Below, in pieces: positions 12,633 to 22,783 of a stretch of 64,000 nt of DNA. A program made the position numbers and the translations under genes. Position 1 is the first letter of the stretch; each line of letters begins with the position of its first letter. The stretch comes from Turritopsis dohrnii (lineage: Eukaryota; Cnidaria; Hydrozoa; Anthoathecata; Oceaniidae): assembly GCA_027922465.2 (NCBI GenBank), contig BQMF02000258.1, positions 372,001 to 436,000 of the forward strand, written 5' to 3'. Under the pieces are notes generated by a model that was not told where the DNA came from, searched no databases, and saw only the letters and a program-made list of their open reading frames with translations.

Positions 12633-14843
12633 GTGGTACCAAACAACAGAGCAGTGGGGGAGGGCGATCACTTGTGTTCATTCGAAGAGGTGGCAACAAC
12701 AACAACTCAAGAGGAGGTAAGAAAATATTTCTCTCCAAAACCTTTCTTCAGTTTTCCAGAAATAATTCCTATAGAAAACCTAAATGTCCATCCAATGGTA
12801 AAAAATTTATTTCCCAAAAAGCTCCCCAAAGCTCCCTTGGCTGGGAGGCTGAGGTTTTTCCAAAAAAATTGGAAAATACTCACAGGGGATCCAAACATTT
12901 TGGAGGCAACAAAGGGGTACATGTTCCCATTAAATCATTCTCCAGTACAAAGAAAGGAACCCCACTCAATTCATTTCAATGCAGAACAAAAGCTGCTTGT
13001 TCAAAAGGAGGTTCAGGAAATGCTGAAGAAAGGTGCAATCCAAAAAACAACACCATGTCAAGATCAGGTGTTAAGCAATCTCTTTTTAGTGGACAAAAAA
13101 GGGGGAGGGAAGAGACCAGTAATCAATTTAAAATTTCTGAACAGCCATATTCCATATCAACACTTCAAAATGGAAGGTTTACACATGTTGAAGGATCTAC
13201 TCCAACAAGGGGACTTCATGTGCAAACTGGACCTGAAGGATGCATATTTCTCAGTTCCACTCAACAGCCAAGCCAGAAAGTATATAAGGTTTATCTGGGA
13301 GGGTTCCCTTTACGAATTCCTATGCCTTTGCTTTGGTCTGGGCCCAGCCCCCTTAATTTTCACCAAATTAATGAAAATCCCAGTAGCAGTTCTCAGACGA
13401 TTGAACATTCGAGTGATAATTTATCTCGACGATTTGTTACTGATGGCCTCATCCAAAGCGGACTTGAAAATGGCACGGGACACAACAATCTTCCTTATTT
13501 CAACAATTGGGCCTTATTATAAATCTCACAAAGTCTCAATTGGAACCTGTTCAAGAAATAGACTTTCTAGGGATCCACATAAACTCGATTTCCTTAGAGA
13601 TTTCCCTTCCAGAGGAGAAAGTGAATTGCATAATTCAGATGTGCTGAATCCACAGGTTTCAATTATGGATCTTACCAGACTGATAGGGAAGCTTTCTTTC
13701 TCAGCACAAGCTGTGCTCCCAGGCAGGCTACACCACCGATTCTTGCAGAGACAACAAATACAAGAACTAAGGAATCTGAATTCTTACGAATCAAAAATAA
13801 TACTAAACAAAGATTCTCTTTTGGAACTAACTTGGTGGAAAGAAAACTTAACCTTGTACAATGGCCGTCCAATTTTAACTTCCCCACCTCAAGCCATAAT
13901 TCAAACGGATGCCTCACCAATGGGCTGGGGAATGGTCTGTCAGGGTGTCCGATCAAGGGGTCCGTGGTCTTTTCAGGAAAAGAATCTTCATATCAACATT
14001 CAAGAACTAATTGCAATAAAAATAGCCCTTTTCACTTACACAAAATCAGCTGTTCTCAAGTCAGTGCACTTTCAAGTGGACAACACAACAGCTCTGTCTT
14101 ACTTACTGAAAATGGGGGGTCTTCAATGCCCAGTTATGTTACAAATATCAAAGGAAATATGGGAATACGCTTTTGCAAATCGGATCACGATTACTGCAGA
14201 GTGGCTTCCCAGCAAGCTAAATCCGATAGCCGATTGGGAGTCAAGGCAAAAACCAGACTCAAGCGAGTGGAAGTTAAACAGGGCAGTCTTCAGTCGTCTA
14301 GTAAAGATGTCCCTGTGGGTAGATATAGATCTCTTTGCATCAAGAACCAGTCATCAACTCCCAAATTACATCTCATGGAGACCCGACCCGAACTGCAAAA
14401 AGGTGGATGCGTTTCAACACAGCTGGACAAACCTTCTTCCATATGCGTTCCCACCATTCTCCCTCATAGGCAGAGTAATCCAAAAGTTGTGCAGGGATCG
14501 GGTAAGAAAAATGTTGTTAATTGTTCCCACGTGGCAGACACAACCGTGGTATTCAATGTTGCTGCAAACGTCTGTAAGAAACCCAATTCTGTTGCCAAAA
14601 CAACAGAATCTTCTAAGCAATCCAGCAGGGGAATTCCATCCCCTAGTGATTCAGGGTCAACTCCAACTCTCGGCGTGGACACTTTCAGGTCTTCCTTGGT
14701 GTCAAAAGGCTTATCAGAATCAGCTGCAAAAATTATCACAAATTGCAGACGCCCAGGCACAGTTTCTTCTTACCAATCGTCCTGGGGAATCTGGCTTGGC
14801 TGGTGTCGTAAACGGGAAATTGATCCCATTCGATGTGGTGTGA
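12633..14843 (+). pseudogene. DIRS reverse transcriptase-RNase H-methylase-like polyprotein
   Basis: The open frame has 736 codons. RT lies at about residues 110-290, with KLDLKDAYFSVPL and the catalytic YLDDLLLM at 264-271. RNase H lies at about 424-545 (QTDASPMGWGM, NIQELIAIKIAL, VDNTTALSYL). The DIRS adenine-methylase-like domain lies at about 558-680 (DIDLFASRTSHQLP, SWRPDP, AFPPFSLIGRVI, PTWQTQPW). Residues about 298-338 (nt 13510-13645) do not match the family, whereas another frame there reads EIDFLGIHINSISLEI. Two compensating frameshifts therefore leave the frame open but probably corrupt the protein. The 3' end overlaps the recombinase frame, as usual in DIRS. Confidence 0.85.
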
Positions 14844-15658
14844 ATGAAATATGCAATTTTCTATCTGAAATTTTTGAAAAGGGGCGAGAATACAGGACAA
14901 TAAATTGTTATCGCTCTGCTATTTCGGCTTATCATGAAAAGATTGACGGATTTAATGTAGGTAAACACCCCATGGTCTGTTCTCTCCTCTCAGGAACATT
15001 TAATCTTAGACCCCCCAAACCACGTTATGTATTTGTCTGGGATGTTCAGAAAGTTCTGGATTACATGATTAGTCTGCCAGATAATTCTGATTTACCTATT
15101 AAACTTTTGTCAAAAAAACTGGCAACTCTATTAGCCTTGGCGGCTGCTTCTCGTTGTTCGGAAATCAACATACTCAGTAAAAAGTACATGATTAAAACCG
15201 AGAATAAATATTTCTTTCATTTTGATAAGCTTACTAAAAGTTGGCGACAGGGTAAACCACCCCCTGTACTTGAGTATGTTGGTTTCCCTCATAATGATAA
15301 ATTGTGTGTGTTATCTACTATTGACGCTTATCTTGATCACACAAACAGTTGGAGAAACGATGAGACTCATACTTTAATCTTGAGCTTGAATAGTCCTCAT
15401 CATGCATTAAAAAGGAGTTCCGTTAGCAACTGGGTTAAGGATTTCCTTGGTTTAGCAGGCATAGATACGAAATTATTTAAGGCGCATTCAACACGTTCGG
15501 CATCTACTTCCAAAGCAAAAATTATGGGACTTAGCCTGCAAGACATACTTAATAGGGGTAATTGGTCAAATAAATCGGTATGGCAAAGACACTACCATAA
15601 GTTCGTTATATCTGAGGCCGAGAATTTTCAGAACGCAATTTTTTCTGGTGCGCTTTGA
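14640..15658 (+). CDS. DIRS tyrosine recombinase
   Basis: The recombinase occupies the last roughly 340 codons of a frame open from 13832. The upstream part is the antisense-free shadow of the RT/RNase H frame and is not a domain. The N-terminal SAM-like core-binding part has GTVSSYQSSWGIWLGWC. The catalytic part retains Arg in AAASRCSEI (about 15151), the HSTR box (about 15484-15495) and the nucleophilic Tyr in WQRHYHKF (about 15593). All key residues seen are present, so the enzyme may be functional even though gag and RT are damaged. It would integrate a circular DNA intermediate. It stops five bases before the right inverted repeat. Confidence 0.87.
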
Positions 15659-15661
15659 ACA

Positions 15662-15755
15662 AGGAGGTAGTGAGCTTTCGCTCCGCACTTGTGTATTTTG
15701 AGGAACGGGATGATATGCAGTGTTAGATCGTACTTTGGATTCCATGAAATAAAAT
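15662..15755 (-). repeat. DIRS right inverted terminal repeat
   Basis: It is the reverse complement of 6877-6970 over 94 bp with no mismatch seen. It follows the recombinase stop directly and is followed at once by the 57-bp arm of the inverted structure at 15756-16146. Confidence 0.93.
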
Positions 15756-16146
15756 TTACCAATTTTATAAGGCCGCGCAGCGGCCGCAATGAAATTGCGA
15801 TTTTATGAATGCGATCCCACCCGCCTCACTAACCCCATTGATTAACTTAAGTAATTTTTACTTTTCTTTAGGTTTTAGTCGTGGTAATTTCCGTACGCGC
15901 GGACGTGGTCGAGGTTACAGTAACTGAACATTTTTCATGAAATAAACTTTTTTCGCCTGAATTTGTGTTTTTCTTTTATAACCCGATAGATATAGTAGGT
16001 ACGTAGACTCGCACGTTTCACTTTTACTCCGCACTTGTGTATTTTGAGGAACGGGATGATATGCAGTGTTAGATCGTACTTTGGACTCCATTCATAAAAT
16101 CGCAATTTCATTGCGGCCGCTGCGCGGCCTTATAAAATTGGTAAAT
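15756..16146. repeat. 57-bp inverted repeat enclosing an exon and an ITR fragment
   Basis: The left arm (15756-15810) begins TTACCAATTTTATAAGG and contains a GCGGCCGC-type GC core. The right arm (16088-16146) is its reverse complement. Between them lie an RGG-coding exon (15872-15927) and, at 16027-16086, a partial same-orientation copy of the DIRS right ITR from CTCCGCAC to CTCCAT with one substitution. No such arm exists at the DIRS left end. The structure could be a 3' extension of the DIRS (a complementary region), a second solo end, or a foldback element in which the DIRS landed. Confidence 0.7.
15872..15927 (+). pseudogene. Lone RGG-rich terminal exon
   Basis: A good 3' splice site (CTTTTCTTTAG) precedes 18 codons, entered in phase 1, ending GRGRGYSN and TGA. 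An AATAAA follows at 15941. This looks like the last exon of an RNA-binding protein with an RGG box. Its upstream exons are not seen in the window. It may be a displaced host exon caught between mobile-element ends, or the tail of a host gene whose intron took the DIRS insertion. The identity is unknown. Confidence 0.45.
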
Positions 16147-16955
16147 TGTGAAAGAATAGGTAAACAATTTCTTTGATGCGAATGAGAATGAGAATACATG
16201 TTGTTTCTTGGAGGGAACACACCACAAAGAAAACGTAGAAAAACTTATGGTCTCATATCAAGCGTCTAACTTGAACAAATATATCATTTCCATCTACCCA
16301 ATGATCGTAGTTCGAGTGGTTGCTTGGCAACCTATTCTACAGAAGCTCTCTATTTTGAAAAAACATACTTGTACTTGTTTCTTACTACTTCTGTGGATTT
16401 TTCGAAGTTCCGTCCTCATAAAAAATTTTTGATCTGGATCCCTAAGTAAGTTGAGAAAGAAGAAAAGTTCGATACGAACAAAATATCAGTGTGTTGTAAA
16501 AATCTTCCAGAAAATTTTCGTATTTCTATGCTATAACGGGCAGTTGATCTCTCTAAGACGGGCAATTTCTGATTTCCCAAGGGTTACAATCTTTTATAGA
16601 CGTTTCACTACTGCATCATATAGTCGAGTCCTGCCTTATCTCAAACTCTCATCACAGATCAAATAAAGACTTTTCGAGATAACGAGATTTATAGCGAAGC
16701 GGACTGTGTAATTGTTGACGGGGGATGAACATACTCCAAAAAAGCGGGAATCAAAAAAGGCAAGTTTCAGACTGCTTTTAGAATGCTCCAATGTTTACGT
16801 CTGCGATCTTCGCCCAATGACGATGTAAATCTGATCACCACCGAATCAATCCCTCGCTGATTTGATCGATTTGTAATACATTCACCGAAAAATGTTTGTC
16901 ATTATATTGATTTCGATGTTGATTTGTGGGCTGTGCACTGTCTTAGAATGTAATA
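16147..16955. other. Intergenic, no gene recognised
   Basis: Mixed-composition sequence with two short plus-strand frames (16208-16432 and 16451-16666) that show no domain or splice context. Nothing else is supported. Confidence 0.4.
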
Positions 16956-17142
16956 CAGTAGACTCGCCATAACTCGAACTCGAACACTGGGAATCAGAAA
17001 TCGTTCGAGTTATGGAGCGGTTCGAGTAATGGAGAGTTTGGAAATTCGCTAAGTTTACCCTTTATACATAAGCCCCTTGAAAGAAAACGATGTATTTGAG
17101 TAATTATCTACCTTACGGGGTGAGAAGAAAGTCGTAAACAGT

Positions 17143-19681
17143 TTATTTCAGTTGACTAAATCTATTCTGTAATGAAAAATCCGTAATTCCAGTCTGTTTA
17201 CTGGTCAAATTGATATGATGTTTAATATTATCATTCAAATCTTTGAGAGACTCCCTTATTTCTTTTCCAAAATCGCAGAAAAGGCTGCTTTCGTCCTGGT
17301 CTTCGTTCTCTGCGTCATCTTCATCCACGTCTTCAGCTTGAGCCCCAGAGAATTCCGATTTGATTTCAGCAATAATATCAGCGGTTGATAGTCGACTAGG
17401 GGAAGTACTGACTTCGATGTCGAAATCGATGAAATCATCTGTTGAGATATCAGGGGCGATGTTGTCAGGAAACTGACATCAAATGACATCAAAGACTTTT
17501 GGAAGATATGTAAGCCTTTCTTTTCTAGCGCAAACCCTGTAGTAAGTGAAATTTGTCGACAATGGCAAGCTTATTCATAATGTTAACGAGATTGCAACTG
17601 TTTTCAATGTACATTACAATAAAATTGCTGGATCACTTGACCTTTTTGGTTGGAATCCTAAGTATAATTTGGAAACTACCGATCCAGTAGCTTGTGCAAT
17701 TGATAAATTTAAAGACCATCCTAGCATTCTGAAAATAAAATCTAATGGTGATTCGAATGTTTTCAAATTTTCAGAGGTTACAACCGAACGAGTTAAGGAC
17801 ATAGTGATGAAATTGGACAGTACCAAGAAAACAGGAGGGCCTATTTCAGTTACTCAAGTTATCGTTAGACAGTATTGTCCACAACTTACAAACACAATAA
17901 ATTATATATTTAGATTATGTAAGTTTCCAACTAGCCTAAAGCTAGCCGAAATCACGCCGATACCAAAAAAGGGGTATAGCCAAAATGCTGGTTATTATAG
18001 ACCCGTTAGTATTCTTCCAACAATGTCAAAGGTTCTTGAAAAGGTCATGGCTGAACAGCTGAGTCTACATTTTGAATCAAGATTTTCAAAATTTCTATGT
18101 GGATTTCGAAAACATCATTCTTCACAACACGCCTTAACCAACCTATTAAGATTATGGCAAAAAAGTTTAAATGAAGGAAAAATTGTTGGGACAATATTAA
18201 TGGATCTATCTAAAGCAAATATGACTGTTTGCATCATGACCTGTTGATTGCAAAACTTGCTGCGTATGGCGTAGATTCGTCTAGTCTTAGCCTGCTGTAC
18301 GACTATTTATAACTGCGTCAACATAGAGTCAGAATTGGATCTAGTTTTAGCAATTGGCTTGAACAAATTTTAGGTGTTCCACAAGGTTCTATTTTAGGAC
18401 CCTTATTATTCAATATTTTCCTAAATGATATCTTTATGTTTATACAAGAAACAGAAATTTGTAACTTTGCGGATGATAATTCTATATATGCCAGTGGGTT
18501 TCATGTGGATGAAGTTGTATCCATACTAGAAAGAGAATCCGCTAATGTTCTCGAATGGTTTAGAATAAATTCAATGGCCGCAAATCCCGCCAAGTTCCAA
18601 CTGATGTTTCTTGGTATAAAAGTTGATAATAGTATATGTGTTGAATCATCAACTAGTGTAAAGCTCTGAGGAGTAACTATTTAAATTAGTAATTTAAGTA
18701 ACTATAAAAATTCCACCTGCCAATTTAAACGTCTCATAAAGACATGGGAAGGCAAAAACTGCAGTTGTTTAATTTGTCGAACATAAATATATTTATTGTA
18801 TGCTGTTTTTTTCCTCTTTTTCTCTTTCTTTATTTTTATTGTAATAGAATTTTTAAAATTCGTTACTTTTATGTATATTTTAAACTTTTTTTGTAGTGTT
18901 GGTTTTTATTACTTTTCTTTTGTAAACTATGGCATTAGCCCTTTGACCAACGTTAAATAAATTGATAATAATAACAATAATAATAATTAAGTACAGAAGG
19001 TCAATCTTGTCAATCTTTAGTGGTGAGATAGGATCCTCTTCTACGCCATCATCACTTGACTCTTTAAAAGAATCTTCTTCATCATTGATCGCTTTCTCCA
19101 AATCTTTCTTCGAGATTAAAGATTTTCGAAAACAGTTGGCGAAGGTCTGGTTCGAAACATTATCCCATATTAGCATAAACATCACTAAAAGGATGGAGAA
19201 TTTTGGAACAGGCTTTTTTTCCTCCAAAGCTGGAATGAGCTTGCGGGCCGCCAATTCAGGGCTCGGATTATTCCTTGATCCATTGGCTGCATGTGTGATG
19301 TGGTGGTAGGAGTGCAAGAAGATCAACTCTACCCATTCCAGATGTGCGGATGTGCAGGGCGGCAATTTTTCACTTAGACACTGCAAATTTTCGATCAAGC
19401 TTACGCACCCACTCCTTGAAGAGATCTCCGGACATCCAACTCTTGTTCTGAGTACGATATTGACAAGGTATTGACACATTTAAAACAACGGAGCTTTTAA
19501 CAGACTTTCCAATGACGAACATTGACAATCGTTCCCCACAAGCATTTCCAGCAGCTAAACCAGTGAGTCTGAGTTTGCTGTGCTTACCTCCAGAGCACTT
19601 TTCTCCTTTTAGGTGTAAGGTTTTCTTTGGCAAACATTGGTAAAACAAGCCAAACTTGTCTGTGTTAAATATGTTTTTCAA
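17143..19681 (-). pseudogene. Tigger/pogo transposase remnant
   Basis: The DDE catalytic region is readable at 19681-19370 (FNTDKFGLFYQCLP, TLHLKGEKCSGGKHSK, RLTGLAAGNA, KSWMSGDLFKEWVRKLDRKF) and continues in a shifted frame at about 19390-19000 (LEWVELIFLHSY). The acidic C-terminus lies beyond the LINE, at 17480-17143 (DISTDDFIDFDIEVS, then DEDDAENEDQDESS). The first catalytic Asp (FNTD) is visible. The helix-turn-helix N-terminus toward 20200 is lost. It once cut and pasted DNA in the nucleus and is not functional now. Confidence 0.82.
17485..18990 (+). pseudogene. 5'-truncated LINE inside the Tigger element
   Basis: The RT domain reads in pieces: 17546-18247 (ITPIPKKGYSQNAGYYRPVS, GFRKHHSSQHAL, VGTILMDLSKA), then after a frameshift ILGVPQGSILGPLLFNIFLN and 18436-18669 with the catalytic NFADDNSIYASG. 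The conserved Asp of the RT 'DLSKAFD' box is disrupted. It ends in AAT-rich repeats at about 18964-18988, the tail type also seen in the LINE at 12433-12457. Confidence 0.8.
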
Positions 19682-19872
19682 AGGATATAGCGGGAAAGGA
19701 TTGTTGGCAATGTTGTTTCAGTCCATGGTGCCGTTATCTCCTCGGTGACTGACTTTGATTCGCCAGCGATCGTTTTAAAGGATATGCCATTAAGGATATG
19801 AAAAAATAGTGTAAACAGGGATTAAGGTAAAATTAATGTAGAGTTTATAATGGAAAACATTCGATTTTCTTT

Positions 19873-20202
19873 ATGAGCTATTCTTGCCAAAATGTATCAG
19901 AGCAACAACAAAGCGTGATAAGGATGGGAGTGAAAGTGAAGTTTGAAGATATTCTTTCTAGCAAAACAATTCCAGTTATAAAGCTTATTTCATATGAAAT
20001 CGATGCTTTTGTCATGGGCTACCACATCTATAAAAGCAAATGGGACGCCTCCTCCGTCGGAGATGAATATTATGGTATCAAGGAGCCTACAAATAAAAGT
20101 CGACAGTGTGCTCTTTGGTATTGCAAACTTGCTAGCAACATCTTTTGGGGTATTTACATGACTTGTTATCTACTGCTACCACAGACACCATTTTATTCAT
20201 GA
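19873..20202 (+). pseudogene. HIRAN-like fragment
   Basis: This 109-codon frame contains VMGYHIYKSKW, VGDEYYGIKEPTNK and CALWYCK. The pattern recalls the HIRAN-type module (GYH-Y...W-P-GE-L--EP-N--D-YAVAV) common in invertebrate uncharacterised proteins. It lies on the strand opposite the Tigger transposase, near the transposon's 5' end. It could be a host exon carried by the element. The match is from memory of the motif and is tentative. Confidence 0.35.
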
Positions 20203-20487
20203 GAATGAGAACTTCAAAACAAGAAAATTGTAAACACACCAGAAAAAAACTCTGAAATTCTTCAATTTTCAGATTGTTCGAGTGTTATATGGATAGCGAA
20301 AATAGCCTAGTACGCTTTCAAGGTAGCGAAAAATATTGTTCGACTTAAGGAAATTTTCGAGTTATGGAGATTCGAGTAGTAGAGAGTTGATTATGAGAGT
20401 TTATTAGGAAATTTTCACGGCGCCTACGAATTCGTTCGAGTTAAGGAGCGGTTCGATTTGTTGTTTATGGAGAGTAGTAGTCCACTG

Positions 20488-20985
20488 TAAAATAATAATA
20501 ATAATAATAAAAAAAATAAAAAAAAGGAAGGAGAAGCGGGAATTGATTTACGGATTGCTATAAGACATAGTCAGAACCAACCATGTATTTTGATTAACCT
20601 TTTTATTTGGAAAACCTGATTGTTTGTGAGTTTAAACGTGGGGTGTTATAGTTGTACTGAAATGTACAATTTGAGTTCGTTGTAATATCGTCTCATGATG
20701 TTCAAAGTCATATTTTTCTCATTTTTGGAGAAGTTCAAATCATGCTGTGATTTTCCATTTCCACTCACCCACCACACGTGTGGGATCTTAGTAGGTTGTG
20801 TGATTTTTACCATTTAGGCTTCTCTTTTTAACTCCTTGTATCTCCTTCACCAAGATGTTTTGTAAAGGTGACTCGCCTTAATGAATGCTATTATTCGGCA
20901 GGCTCAGTTATCATAACTGTGATGGTGCTTATATAGTTCGATCATGTTACCACAGAGTCTTTGGAATGCTAACGTAGGCGACGCA
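20488..20985. other. Intergenic, no gene recognised
   Basis: It starts with an (AAT)n and A-rich tract (20488-20525), then unique-looking AT-rich sequence up to the LINE 3' end. Nothing else is supported. Confidence 0.4.
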
Positions 20986-20986
20986 G

Positions 20987-22720
20987 TCATTCCTCATAGG
21001 TTAAGTTCTTTAAGCTACCAACCAGTTCTTGTTGCTCTACGTTGGACGCTTTCCACTTGATTGATGCCTTTCCTGAGATATGATGACCATACAGTTTGGC
21101 AGTATATACTCGAGATGCGGACCTATGAACGTAGTGAACAACTTTTTGAAGAGGGCCTTCTCTAGAAATGAGAAACTTCTTCATATTAAGCCTGAAATAG
21201 AGTTAGCCTTCTTGATTATTTTGTTGATGTGCTCTTCAAACTTGAGCTCCGAGTCTATTACTATGCCATGATCTTTCTCTTCAAACACATGGCCTAGTTC
21301 TGCATCATCTAGCTTGTATGGCTCTGTGTAAACAATGTTCTTGAGCTTACCTAGTGTGAGTACATGGCACTTGTCTGGGTGAAACTTAAGTAACCATTTA
21401 TGAGACCATTCACCTAACGAATCTATATCAGCTTGTAGTATTTTTGAGTCTTCTTTGCATGGGCTCTTTCGAAATATCTTGGTGTCATCGACTAAAAGGA
21501 ACGAACTTGATGATACACGTTCAGGGAGATCATTAATGTACATAACGAAGAGCAAGGGACCCAGTACACTTTCTTGCGAAACACCACTTGAAACAAGTCC
21601 AGAAAATGATTCTTTTTCATTAACTCTCACAATCTGGGAATAATCGTTCAGGAATGCTTTGATCCAATTTAGAATCTCGCCTTTGACTCCAAAGGATTCG
21701 ATTTGGCAGATTAGTCTACGATGAGGAGCACTGTCAAATGCTAGCGAAGTCGAAGTATATGCAATCCATGACACAACCTGACGCTATCATGTCAGGTCAG
21801 GCTAACACATTCCTTGAGATAACATAAAAGCTGTGTTGCAGTTGACCTTCCACAAACGAATCCAAACTGTTAAGGGACAAGAGGTTTTTTTTCAAGTAAG
21901 TATCTTGATATACATTTCGCTATGGTTGACTCAGTAAGTCTACATACAATCGATGTGAGGCTTATTGGGCAATAATTAACTGGTTTGTGTCTGTCTCCCT
22001 TCTTGTACACTAAAGAAATGTATGCAGTTTTTCAATCAATTACAGATATTGGCGATGAGAAAAAAGTAACAAGCTCTTTCAACATACGACGGTGAATCTC
22101 GTCCGGTCCCCATGCTTTATTGACATTTAATTGTTTAAATTTAATTTCATTCATTATAATGCTTTCATCAACTTCGCATTCAGTGATTGTGGTGTCTGTC
22201 TGTACATATTTCTATGAATGGTGCATCACCGGGATGATCCTCTGAAAAGACGCCCAAAAATTGCTGCTGTAGAAGGTCTGCTTTCTCATTATCCGTGAGT
22301 TTCAGTTGTCTTATCCGGTTTGTTAGGTCTTCCAAAGGCACTATCCCAGATTTAGTTTTCAACTTGTTATGCACATGGGACCAGAAAAGCTTTGGGTTTG
22401 ATTTCACTTTACTTGCTACATTTCGTTCAGATTCACGTCATAGCTTTCACAGTAATGTCTTCACTTTATTTCTCGCTTTCTTGAATTCTTTCCTTTCTTT
22501 ACCTTCTTCCTGGGCTCCTTTCCTACTACTAATCCACGTTTGATGTGCGGCTTTCTTCTTGCAAAGTTTGAATCTCATTTCTGGTGGGAAAGTTCCTTTC
22601 GTTCTCTAGCTTAGGTCAGCTGTTATAATCGGCACAAATCTATTATAAAGTTCATGTACTTTGTTTTTAAAAACTTCACTCTCTTCCAGTGTATGTTACA
22701 ATTTCTGCTATTATAGTAAC
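20987..22720 (-). pseudogene. Decayed CR1/L2-type LINE fragment
   Basis: Readable minus-strand pieces are 22407-22180 (NPKLFWSHVHNKLKTKSGI, NEKADLLQQQFLGVFSEDHP), 21774-21181 (GEILNWIKAFLNDYSQIV, SQESVLGPLLFVMYINDLP, SSFLLVDDTKIF, DSLGEWSHKWLLKFHPDKCH) and 21184-20987 (KKFLISRE, then KLVGSLKNL-like text). The catalytic box has become LVDD in place of FADD. Frameshifts separate the blocks. The 5' part, including the endonuclease, is absent. Confidence 0.85.
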
Positions 22721-22783
22721 TAGTTTATGGAATTAACTTAATCTAGATTTGTTTTTAGAAATATATAATCATCTGTTCAAAAG

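Larger units (their letters stand above)
6877..15755 (+). mobile_element. DIRS-type tyrosine-recombinase retrotransposon with nested insertions
   Basis: The element is bounded by identical 94-bp inverted repeats (6877-6970 and 15662-15755). In order it carries gag, reverse transcriptase-RNase H-methylase-like ORF and an overlapping tyrosine recombinase, the DIRS arrangement. DIRS elements replicate through a circular intermediate and integrate through the recombinase, without target-site duplication. A LINE of about 4.4 kb interrupts gag near 8093-12460. Without it the DIRS would be about 4.5 kb. Identical ends argue for recent insertion, yet gag and RT carry frameshifts. The last section, to 16146, has further ITR-derived sequence and is described separately. 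Confidence 0.9.
16956..20487 (-). mobile_element. Decayed Tigger/pogo DNA transposon
   Basis: The ends are CAGTAGACTCGCC at 16956 and the mirror of CAGTGGACTACTACTC at 20487. Both are flanked by TA, the Tc1/mariner-type target. Inside each end are repeated TTCGAGTTATGGAG motifs, direct and inverted. The transposase lies on the minus strand and is split by a LINE fragment at about 17485-18990. The element is old, with many indels. Confidence 0.82.

Noticed and set aside
12488..13522. 344-codon frame overlapping the DIRS RT frame
   Set aside because: Only its first roughly 80 codons read as Gag C-terminus. The rest is the shadow of the RT frame, low in hydrophobic residues and without motifs.
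13832..14640. N-terminal part of the 608-codon recombinase frame
   Set aside because: It is the alternate reading of the RNase H/methylase region, Ser/Asn-rich and with no domain. The recombinase starts near 14640.
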